A stretch of 64,000 bases of DNA from Sabellastarte sp. h YS-2021 (Eukaryota > Annelida > Polychaeta > Sabellida > Sabellidae): positions 9,799,962 through 9,863,961 of the forward strand of contig OZ024933.1 in assembly GCA_964017235.1 (NCBI GenBank). Reading direction: 5' to 3'. The notes under the pieces are model-generated. The model was not told the DNA's origin, ran no database searches, and was given only the letters and a program-made list of their open reading frames with translations. Shown in pieces: positions 12,615 to 21,163 of this stretch. Position 1 is the first letter of the stretch; every line of letters begins with the position of its first letter. A program made the translations under genes and the position numbers.

Positions 12615-13090
12615 TCAGAGTACCTACCGTTAATTTCTTTACCTATGTCTCTATTTACTGGTATTTAAATGGTAAGCAGTTTGCTACCCTTTTACTGTTT
12701 TGGTCTGAACAAACTGAAACACACCAAAAATTAATTTGCATTGAATGCAAATGGAAAAATACAAAACAAAAGTTTAAAACCCTCTCACAAGGCACCTACA
12801 GTTGAAATGAAAACCATTCCATATTTAGAACTTTCAACAATTAACCATGTAAATGAAGATAGATCAATCTACAGTCTGTTCAATGTGTTCCCATTTATAC
12901 ACATAGAAACAGTAAAATGGTAAAGTCACTTCCGTTTTACTGCTTCATGGTTTTAACTTTATTACTGAGTGAAGAACAAGGTAACTACAGTTAATATGAA
13001 AACCGTTCCATATATAGACCTTTTTGGAAACAGTCAAGCCCCTTTGTCCCTGTTAGCTGTTTGATTGTTTAAAAAAAACAGTGAAACATA
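12615..13090. repeat. Dispersed direct repeat R1, copy 2
   Basis: Second copy of the family described at 10465-10840, in direct orientation about 2.15 kb downstream, sharing tacctaccgttaatttctt and ccattccatatttagaac. It carries an extra internal copy of the tgttaat/ccgttccatata block near 12975-13020. The divergence between copies indicates age. Confidence 0.6.
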
Positions 13091-13240
13091 TTTAAACCAA
13101 TTTGTGTCAGTAAATGGGGGAGTGAAGTGGGGGATTGGTGCTGAATGGTTCTTTGACTGAGTGGAAAATATTCAGCATTGCAAGACTTCAGCTTTTTGGT
13201 ATTATTGAAAATATAATCAAAGTGTGAATGATTATCCAGG

Positions 13241-13432
13241 ATGGCTTTAATACAGTATTTAAATATCATAGCTGGTCTTATTAGAGATGGTAAAACATAC
13301 ATACAAGTGTCAAAATATTTGCAGTGTAATTTTGGCTATTTTCGGTTATTTTGCAAGGAAAATAATGTTAAACACAGAAAAGTGCTTCTCCAAGATGCTG
13401 TTGACTCTCTTGTCAGTGAGGCTGTGGCTGAG
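13241..13432 (+). CDS. Integrase-core-type protein, N-terminal HTH exon
   Basis: An ATG opens 64 codons beginning MALIQYLNIIAGLIRDGKTY. The content resembles the N-terminal helix-turn-helix part of metazoan integrase-catalytic-core (rve) domain proteins, which have a LIRDGKTxxQISKYL segment, a FCxENxxxxR segment and a LDxxVSEAVAEVGPxYG segment; here IQVSKYLQ, RLFCKENNVKHR and LVSEAVAE are visible. The stretch between SKYLQ and FCKEN is shorter than I would expect, so a small deletion is possible. The exon ends at GAG|GTATAT in phase 0, and 16677-16805 continues the family pattern in phase 0. The DDE core itself is not in this window. Transposon-derived or domesticated origin is likely. The family call is from memory of the pattern, not a search. 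Confidence 0.5.
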
Positions 13433-13489
13433 GTATATACTTTGTTTATGGAACTTGTGCACAACTTGTTTATTTGAATACAGTACTCC

Positions 13490-13836
13490 CCTGGGCTGGG
13501 ATTCACGAAAGGTCCTAAATATTTTGCTAAGACCAGTCTTATTTTGATATTTTGACTTTTCTCTTAACTTAGACTTTATCTTAACTTAGGATTCACAAAA
13601 AGTGCTTAGCAAAATTTTATTTTAATTTTATTTTAGAAACAAAATTTTAGTTTAGCAAAGACTTTTGTCTAAGCCTTTTTCATCACAAGACATATAACCA
13701 CATAGACAAACTGCTGTGTCATTGAATCTGATTGGCTGAAAGCCAAGGCACAGATTCTTGTACAAGAGGACATTGTGACAAATGTATTAAATGTCATTTT
13801 GCTATTTACAAAAAAATGAACTAACATTTATATTGT
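13490..13836. other. Intronic non-coding stretch with paired GATTCAC motifs
   Basis: Two similar segments, ggattcacgaaaggtccta near 13499 and ggattcacaaaaagtgctta near 13588, are each followed by a TTTTGCTAAG-like or AGCAAAATTTT block. This looks like a small decayed repeat or MITE-like hairpin. No gene. Confidence 0.3.
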
Positions 13837-15328
13837 TACCCCACAGCACTTAAGGGCTGTTGGGGAAAGGCAGTTGGGCAAACAAGCAGCTAAAAAAAGT
13901 TTGTCTGGGCTGTATCTCATAAACTATAAGGTGTAGGAACTTGATACTTGGTAGGGACATTGGTTAGGGGTGTAGGTGTGCAACCTCCTGGTGTGACCTT
14001 GATTTGACCTTGCCACACTGATCTTGAGTTTGAAAATCTTGTCCGAGCTATATTTTGGAAACCATAATGCGTAGGAAGTTCATACTTGGTAGGGACATGG
14101 GTTAGGGGGTGTACGTGTGCAACATCATAGTGTGACCTTGATTTGACCTTTGACCTTGCCGTAGTGAACTTGACCAATAAAATCTTGTCCTAGCTATATC
14201 TCAGAAACCGTAAGGTGTAGGAGGTTGATACTGGGGGGACATAAGTTGGGGGCTGTAGGTGTGCAATGTTATGGGATGACCTTGGTTTGACTTTTAATCT
14301 TGCTGTAGTGACCTTGACTTATAAAATCTTGTCTGGGCTATATCTCGAAAACCGTAACGGTGTAGGAGGCTGACCTTAACCTGTAAAATTTTATTTCAGA
14401 TTATATCTCGGAAATTGCAAGGTGCAGGAAGTTGATACTTGGTTGGGACATTAGTTGGGGCTTGTAGGTGTGCAACGTCATGGTGAGACCTTGATTTGAC
14501 CTTTGACCTTATCTTAGTGACCTTGACTTATAGCATCTTGTCTGGGCTATATCTCGGCAACTGTAATGTGTAGGAAGTTGATACCTGGTAGAGACCTGGG
14601 TTTGGGGTTGTAGGTGTGTAACATTATGGTGTGTACTATATTTGTTCTTTGACCTTGCCGCTGTGACCTTGACCTTTAAAATCTTGTTCATATTGTATCT
14701 CGTATTCGTATTGTAAAGTTAAAACCATCAAACTGTAATTAAAACTGTAAGGTGTAAGAAGTTGATACTTGGTAAACTTTGCTTAATTTGGGGGTTTAGG
14801 TGTGCAACATCATGGTGTAACCTTGATTTGACCTTTGACCTTGTCGTAGTAACCAAGAGTTTTAAAATATTGTCTGGGCTATTTCTTGGATTTTGTAAGG
14901 TGTAGAAGGTTGACACTTAGTAGGGACATTGGTTAGGGGGTATAGGTGTTCCTCGTGATGTGACCTTTAACTTTGGCTCTTGCAAAGTATGTTCCTGCCA
15001 TATTTGAGACCTGTTTCTCTTATGCCAAATATATGTGGATTGCTGCAACTGATTATTATTTGTACTTGTACATAATAGTACTATTTTCATTGACATCTAT
15101 TCTCCAATTAATAACTTTGCAGCTTCATAATTTTTAGTTCAGTGATTGATACTGTCAATTTACTATTAAATTACTTGTTTTAATACTTTATATACATTTT
15201 CTCTGATTAAACATTATTTGGACCTTTATATAGCTGACACTGCACTGAAAGTATCCCAATCTTTGTACTGTTTCACTACTTCTATATATCTCATAGTGAT
15301 GCAAACTACTTCCCCAGGCTGTGGGGTA
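13837..15328. mobile_element. Non-autonomous TIR element with internal ~145-bp minisatellite, copy I
   Basis: The left end TACCCCACAGC (13837) is matched by its inverse GCTGTGGGGTA at the right end (15328), so the ends are 11-bp inverted repeats, or 9-bp repeats bordered by a TA target duplication. The interior holds about seven to eight imperfect tandem units of 139-150 bp. Each has an AT-rich block (gggctatatctc, gaaaccgtaaggtgtagg, gttgatacttggtagggaca) followed by a block of TGACCT half-sites. A unique right arm follows (near 15040-15310), also present in the copy at 30957-32075. There is no transposase frame, so it would depend on one supplied elsewhere. The TA border would fit a Tc1/mariner-type or related enzyme, but that is inference. 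Confidence 0.75.
14144..14156. promoter_or_regulatory. DR1-type nuclear-receptor-like site inside minisatellite unit
   Basis: TGACCTTTGACCT is a direct repeat of the AGGTCA half-site (complement) with one base between, the DR1 arrangement bound by RXR, HNF4 and COUP-TF type receptors. It follows TGACCTTGA, an NR5A/ERR-like extended half-site. The same arrangement recurs at 14497-14509 and 14829-14841. The sequence match is clear; binding or function is inference only. Confidence 0.4.
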
Positions 15329-15360
15329 CAGAAGTTCTGGACTGCCAAATATTTTTATTT

Positions 15361-15521
15361 CACTAACTTGAATATACGAGTTAGTTAACTTAAAATACCA
15401 GTTAGTAAATGCAATGTGCGAGTTACTAACTTGATATACAACTTAGGTTACTGGTTACTGGAATATACCAGTTAGCTATCTTGAATATACCAGTTAATAA
15501 CTCTAATATAAAAGTTAGTAA
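15361..15521. repeat. Degenerate short minisatellite (CAGTTAGTAACT-like)
   Basis: A run of imperfect short units built on aatataccagttag and actaacttg appears about six times (for example near 15370, 15395, 15420, 15465, 15485 and 15505). It lies just outside the right end of the TIR element. No coding content. Confidence 0.6.
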
Positions 15522-16216
15522 CACAACACATTTTTGCCAATTTTCAGTTACTTGATTAAGCCTTGCATTTGACATTGACAAAGGTTTGACCAATATGTGT
15601 TCAATCTGCTGCAGTATAACCATTATAAGGTACATGTACTAGGTTTGCTGTTAAATATTTTCGTCTCTGAAAAAAATCATTCAACTTTGCTATATGTCTT
15701 AAGTGGGATATACCTGCAAACATTGAGTATGAAAATAAGTCCCAGACAATTTGGTATGAAGCTGCAAGTGACTAAATTTAAGTTTCTTTAGCTGTAGTAT
15801 TTCCATTGCCTAAATATTAATGACTGTCTAATAAATATTTAATTTTTGTGTTATGAGATCTGTGCACATATCTGCATCTGTTTTACCAATTTCAGAGACA
15901 GTTTTTGAGAGAATGGAATCCTAATTTGTTGAGTTTGAAAAAATCTCTTAAATTCTGAAAATTTACGAACAATGTGATTGTCTCTACACAAGAATTTGAG
16001 CCAACATTGTGACAGAAAATCTGAATTAAAGCCCAACCATTGGATATATTTTCATATCATTTTGTACAGAAAGTAACTGACTAATTATGTGAAATATTCA
16101 AATTGTTAGTGTCAAAGTCCTTACTGGACTAGTGTGTTAGGAAGTTTGGCATTTAATCTTGGGCTATCATATCTGTGTAAGATCGACTCCCACAAGAGTC
16201 AAACCTAAGGACCTGT
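15522..16216. other. Non-coding intron sequence
   Basis: AT-rich, with only short frames of no recognisable content on either strand (for example 15597-15791 and 15851-16036). Part of the proposed 13433-16676 intron. Confidence 0.35.
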
Positions 16217-16522
16217 CCCAATATTAAGGACTGTTAAATGGGATGTAAAACCCGAACTTTGACTGTGACTTTGTAAGTATAATGCATTTACCCAATTATG
16301 ATTGTTAAGAATTTCAGCCACCCCTACATTGAGGTAAGACACTTAATGTAAACTGTAAACAAAATCAGACCCAATATTAAGGACTGTTAAATGGGATGTA
16401 AAACCCGAACTTTGACTGTGACTTTGTAAGTATAATGCATTTACCCAATTATGATTGTTAAGAATTTCAGCCACCCCTACATTGAGGTAAGACACTTAAT
16501 GTAAACTGTAAACAAAATCAGA
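16217..16522. repeat. Perfect tandem duplication, 153-bp unit x 2
   Basis: The segment starting cccaatattaaggactg at 16217 is repeated from 16370, ending at aaaatcagac near 16522, with no difference that I can see between the copies. The absence of divergence points to a recent duplication, or to an assembly artefact. Confidence 0.9.
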
Positions 16523-16676
16523 CTTTTTTCCTCTTGAATTTGATTCCTTAAATATATTAAAAATTAAATATATTAAAAATGTAGCAAAAATTTATACAAG
16601 AAGTAATGTTTGCATGTCCCTCACATTAATACCCTGTCTGTGCGAACAAACAATTGAAGAACTATTCTATTCAAAG

Positions 16677-16805
16677 ATTGGGCCAACATATAGTCACCAT
16701 ATGATAACAGGATACTTGAAATCCAAGGGTCACCAAGTATCTGAAAGAAGGGTGGGAGAATGCCTGCGAGAGCAACATTTGCCATACCATGCTGAGAGAC
16801 GGCAG
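16677..16805 (+). CDS. Integrase-core-type protein, second exon
   Basis: Forty-three codons from an AG acceptor (ctattcaaag|att) to a CAG|GTACAA donor, both phase 0. They encode IGPTYSHHMITGYLKSKG, then HQVSERRVGECLRE and LPYHAERRQ. This matches the pattern following VAEVGPxYGxxxMxGxLxSxG, RVSERRVG and YHxxRRQ in the integrase-core family and continues 13241-13432 without a gap, implying a 3.2-kb intron that hosts the TIR element and the 153-bp duplication. Next expected would be the DDE core (a HIDQNEKL-type strand), which I could not find in the following sequence. The gene is therefore partial here, either extending beyond the PLE or truncated. Confidence 0.55.
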
Positions 16806-17320
16806 GTACAAACATAACTTCTATTGCATTGTATATGTCTTGTTTGGAATAAAAGTCCGAGTACATATACATGCTCTGCAAATTTGTATTACATTGATTT
16901 TTATCATCCATTTTAATATATTAAATAACGCACAAACGACTTCAAAGGAAAAATACCACTTAAAAGGAAAGAAATAATTGGAAATATTTCTGACAGTCAA
17001 GCAAATTATGCCTTGTGTGTGAGCCCCCCAGCAAGCTATTTCATTGGCTATCTGGGGACAGTGACCCCCATATAGCAAGCTATATAGGTGTTGACGCAAC
17101 ATTGGCTTTCAACATTGGCCCACTAACATTCTTTTGCTTGCACTGTTTGGCCATTATTGGGTGAACTGTGGTTTACCAAATAAGCAAGTAGGCATTGTTT
17201 TTACAAATACAAATTATTTGATAAAAATGTAGCTTAAAGAATAATTTTATAATTTTAGTACTATTTTTGGTCCCAAAGCTAAATTCAGTAAAGAAAAAAA
17301 ATTGATCACTATTGTATTGA
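16806..17320. other. Non-coding stretch
   Basis: Short overlapping frames on both strands (16789-17102) have no recognisable content. No repeat structure seen. Confidence 0.3.
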
Positions 17321-17490
17321 TAATAATAATAATAGGATTTATATAGCGCAAAATTGATACAAATCCTCTAATGCGCTTGAGTCCAAGAAGGTAGAGTCCA
17401 GGGACAGGCATGGGTCGACATCTGCTGGGACATCTGATCACTAGACTTCTACTCTCTAACTGCAGCTGTGCTGAAACATCCACCTCTTTC
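17321..17490 (-). mobile_element. 5'-truncated 3' end of the L2/CR1-like LINE family
   Basis: Read antisense, the segment contains the family terminus GCGCATTAGAGGATTTGTAT, CAATTTTGCGCTATATAAAT, followed by a (TTA)n-like tail at 17321-17335. The same terminus ends the full-length LINE at about 25880-25936 (GCGCCTTAGAGGATG, GGCGCTATATAAGTG). Only 3' UTR remains. LINEs of this group commonly end in short tandem repeats rather than poly(A). Confidence 0.7.
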
Positions 17491-17884
17491 AACTGTTAAT
17501 AAAGGAGAATGCACTTGTTATTAATAATAGTAATATCAATTGGTAACATAAAGCTAACATTGGCCAAATTAATGCAACCATACACCATATACCAATGTCA
17601 GCATGAAACCGGTGGTAATAATAGTATATAGTTATTACAGTTATTATATATTTCAACATTTGTCACATGATTTGTCACCATTGGCCCAGTTTCGGCCCCA
17701 CATTAGCCAAGTGTGTGTGATATGCTACTGGGTATAAGAAGTGACTAGCCTTGAGTGCATAGGCTATCAAAATATACCCATAACTCACACATGTTGGTTG
17801 ATGCCTAGTGGCGCTAGAGAGTGCAGTTTAAAGATCCAGGACAGCTCATGTTTTCTTCTCAATGCTGTCTCATTGAATCCAAAC

Positions 17885-18340
17885 TTAGGTGGGCACCACT
17901 CTAACACTGAGAACTCTATATGGGTTGCTTTGTGGTTTTGTTGTGTAAAATGTCCAGACACAGGTGCATCTATTAGGTTTGGGGTTTAGGACTGAATTTC
18001 GGTGTTCATAAATTCTTTTCCTAATTTCCCTACTAGTTTCACCTACATAGTGCATGTTGCATTTTGAACATGTTATTAAGTACACAATGTTGCTTAATTC
18101 ACATGTTATCCTTTTGGGGAGATCAATGCATCTGTACTGCTTTTTTGTATACTTACAGGTAACTGTGGTTAATTTCTTAAGTAATGGGCAGTATGTGCAC
18201 TTACCCAGTCTGGTGCAGATTTTAGGGATATTGGTTCTAACTTCATGTGGTTGTTCAGGAAAGTCAATTTCTGCATTGGTCAACATATCTCTAAGGTTGG
18301 GTAATCTCCTGTACCCTAAGATCGGTGGTTTGGGGAACAA
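17885..18340 (-). pseudogene. PLE C-terminus with GIY-YIG endonuclease
   Basis: 151 codons. The first part, PKPPILGYRRLPNLRDML, is the conserved link between RT and endonuclease in PLEs. A CxxC-rich patch follows (CTRLGKCTYCPLL), then the GIY-YIG core as IVYLITCSKCNMHYVGET with the downstream SREIRKRIYEHRNS helix carrying the catalytic-type arginine. In PLEs this domain nicks target DNA for primed reverse transcription. The frame runs into unrelated residues after NPKPNR, where a frameshift separates it from the last tail. A second frameshift near 18335 separates it from the upstream RT frame. Confidence 0.85.
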
Positions 18341-18467
18341 ATGTCAACAATCCTGGCTATGGATATGATGTTCCAGTTGCACATAATGAGTTTCTTAATG
18401 TTTGGGTTATGTGGGTTATAGCTAGTGACCATAACTGGGGTTTCGGTGGTTTCCTTTGCTTTAATAT

Positions 18468-19328
18468 CTAATAAGTCATCTTGTTTGTATTTGTATTTGC
18501 TCTATTAAAATGCCTTATGAGGCTTTTTATGGGGTACCCTCTTTTGATATAGAATTCAGTCAGTTTTCTACTGTTGTATTTGAAGTCTTGATCTTTAGAG
18601 CACATACGTCTAAGGCGAAGGTACTGACCATATGGCCCTTTACTTTTACATAATTCATGATGTGATGTGTAATGTAAGTAAAGGTGAGTATCAGTGGGTT
18701 TTTCATATAAGTTAGTGTATATCCTTCGATTCTCATCCATATGTATTGAGGTGTCCAGGAAATTAACAGTATGGCAACTGCGTTCATGGGTAAACTTAAT
18801 GGATTGGTAGATATCATTAAGGTAGGAGATAAACTTAATTAGTTGATCTTCACCATGGGTCCATATCAAAAAAATATCATCAATGAACCTGAGCCATAAC
18901 ATGGGTTTGAGTGGGTAGTTATCTAATGCTCTGGTCTCAAATCTGTCCATGAACAGGTTTGCATAATTTGATGCTGCGCCTGTGCCCATTGCAGTCCCTT
19001 CTACTCGTAGGTAGTGTTCTTTATTAAACTTGAAGTTCATAGAATGAAGAACTAATTGGAGTACTTTAAGGATAGATGGTCCTATATCCTTTTTAGACCT
19101 ATCTGTCCTTAAGTGATCTGCTACTGCCAGTATGCCCTCATTGTTTGGTATATTAGTGTATAGTGAACTGACATCAAGTGTCACCAACAGGGCACCATCA
19201 GGAATTTGTCCTAATTGTTTTAATCTACTTAATGTTTTGGTTATCCCTAACGTATGAGTTAGTTCTTGGGACATATTTTTTGATATGTTCATCCACATAT
19301 TTGCTGATATTAGAAGTTGGGTGGTCAA
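18468..19328 (-). pseudogene. PLE reverse transcriptase core
   Basis: 286 codons. RT motif A is LVTLDVSSLYTNIPNNEG, followed by MNFKFNKEHYLRVEGTAMGT (PLE motif with GTAMGT), the catalytic box WLRFIDDIFLIW (aspartates near 18875-18885), and VNFLDTSIHMD (motif D/E region). Fingers and linker precede it in the frame at 19461-19225. Stops immediately after the thumb because of a frameshift near 18480; the following codons (TTETPVMVTSYNPHNPN) continue the PLE pattern in another frame. The catalytic residues are intact, so decay is fairly recent. Confidence 0.9.
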
Positions 19329-19461
19329 TAGAGCTGCAAATAGGTCTACCAGGGATGCCCTTTTTATGGATTTTAGGTAGTAGGTAAAACCTGGTTTCTC
19401 TTGGTTTACTGATATTTAGATACTCGAAATTTTTCTGTGTTATTAGGTTCAGTGATCTCAT
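19225..19461 (-). pseudogene. PLE fingers segment
   Basis: Contains RFYLLPKIHKKGIPGRPICS and SSIDHPTSNISKYVDEH, matching the conserved LPKIHKxGxPxRPIVSS block at the N-terminal side of PLE RTs. It overlaps the RT core frame near 19225-19328 but in a different phase, which marks a one-base shift. Confidence 0.85.
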
Positions 19462-19855
19462 CTGAGTTAGTACTTCAGCTATGTTTTTGAGTGTTTCTCA
19501 GTTTCATCAGTTTCTTTTAGCTGATAAAATTTATGATCACTTAATTGCCTATAACCTTCTCTGAGGTAATCTGTAGTATTCATTACAACTACAGCTGAGC
19601 CTTTATCTGCTTTTTTGATGACTATATTCTCATTGTTTTTTAGCATTTGGAGCCCTGCCTTTCTTGTTTGGTAAGGTTATCATACTTCTTCATTGGGGTT
19701 TTGGATTTCAGTAGATCTTGTTTGAATGATCTTTAGAAAGTTTCTAATGTTTTGTTGGGTGGATACAGTCTCCAATCAGACTTTTGGACAAATCTTTTTT
19801 TGATGTTGTCTTGAATCAGATGTGTCTGACTCATCAGAATCATTAGTATTCTGGT

Positions 19856-20188
19856 TCATAAAGTTAATGATACTTGATCAATTCCACAGTCAGATATAGA
19901 CGATGTGTTATTACTGAAATGGCGTGTGAGTTGTAATCTATGGTGGAATTCTTTAAAGTCAAGGCAGATTTGTGCTTTATCTGGTGGTCCTCGCGTGGGG
20001 CAGAATATGAGACCCTTTTCCAAGGCTTTAACTTGGGGTTTTGTAAGGTCAATGTTGGATATATTGATCACAGTATGCCCGATGTAGCTTTCAAATTTGG
20101 TACCTGGTGGTAATATACCTGGTTTAGCTGTTTGAACTATCAATTTAAGCAGGTCAAGATTGACTTGGTTATCCATGCATTCAGCCAT
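19856..20188 (-). pseudogene. PLE N-terminal conserved segment
   Basis: 110 codons from MAECMDNQVNL. The diagnostic part is KPQVKALEKGLIFCPTRGPP followed by DFKEFHHRLQLTRHF, the L-x-KGLxFxPTPxxPD and EFxRRLxLxxxF pattern found upstream of the RT in Penelope-like proteins. Between here and 19461 the homologous linker is broken by several stops. The ATG is plausible but the upstream boundary is not fixed. Confidence 0.75.
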
Positions 20189-20400
20189 TTTGACAAAATG
20201 GTGGTATATAAATGAGAGCTTGGTATTAAAAGATCCCTTGAAGTATGATTTGACAGTTTATAGGAAACCAGTTCAGATGCCGGTTTAAGACCGGTTTATA
20301 TACCAGTAAGAGTGGTTTATTAGGGAACACAAGATACATGCAAAAATAAAGCAGAAATAGTATTTCAGATCATATTTATACAGTAGGTAAATAGAAGTTG

Positions 20401-20598
20401 CTAATTAAGAAGGTCTCTGAGACTGTTGATGAGTGTGGCAACCTTGTCATTATTGTCCCTTCTTGGTTGGTTATTTCCCCTATTAGACTGAGGTTGTCTC
20501 CTTCTGCCAATTTGGCCTTGCTCACATCTATTAATTCTGATGGGTAGGTTGCATGGTTTAAACTGTCTCTCCTTCTTTTGGAGGATCATGGGGGCCAT
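20401..20598 (-). other. Unrecognised 65-codon frame upstream of the PLE
   Basis: Antisense frame rich in R, Q and N (GRRRQPQSNRGNNQPRRD), ending in a short leucine-rich helix (VATLINSLRDLLN). It sits about 200 bp upstream of the PLE N-terminal segment in the same orientation. It could be PLE leader sequence, an exon or chance. Nothing further is visible in 20600-21160. Confidence 0.2.
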
Positions 20599-21163
20599 CT
20601 GTTTAGAAATAAAATTATAGTATCCATATAAATTTTATAAGGCAAGTCACTGGCTTATATTTGATCACAAGCACCTATATCTTTGATATGCTACTGATAC
20701 AAGCTATTATCCCAATAGCCAAAAGCTATCTGGTGGCAGACTTGTCAAAAATTGGACTGGGCATTTGTCAGGTCATTTTGAAGCTGCCAATCTGATCAGG
20801 GTTTTGTCAGACGTGGAAAGGGATGTGAAAAGCGAATTGACATGACAAGGCATTTAATCAAAATTGCCAATACCTAATTTAGAATACACAGGATAGTATT
20901 AGTGCTCTCCCAGACACGATAATTTTATATTATGATTTTTGATGCAAAAATACTAAATCTCACATAAGCCTTTTATATCCAAATGCAATACAACCAGAAA
21001 CAATGGTTGGCTTTCAAAAAAAGTTAACTTTGAAAGTGAAAAAAATAAACACACCAAAGAGAAAGTAGCTGCATTTAACTTGTGCTCTTCATTTGAATAG
21101 AAAAGCATTTGTACAATGACACAGTTTTATAGGATGAGATGACTTTTAAATTACCAGCCAGCA

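Larger units (their letters stand above)
17780..20210 (-). mobile_element. Penelope-like element, near full length, decayed
   Basis: In antisense order the element shows an N-terminal conserved segment (20188-19856), a degenerate linker, the LPKIHK-type segment (19461-19225), the RT core (19328-18468), and a C-terminal cysteine-rich plus GIY-YIG region (18340-17885). A last tail in another frame (about 17785-17880, with ELSWIFKLHSLAPLGINQ, like the ESFWIHxLxTxxPxGLN end of other PLEs) follows. At least three frameshifts and several stops in the linker make it inactive. It lies downstream of the integrase-type exons. I saw no terminal repeats or hammerhead ribozyme. Confidence 0.85.

Noticed and set aside
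19485..19520. Hammerhead ribozyme core-like text (CTGATGA ... GAAA, antisense) in the PLE
   Set aside because: PLEs can carry hammerhead motifs, but this lies inside the coding linker and has no pairing stems on either side.
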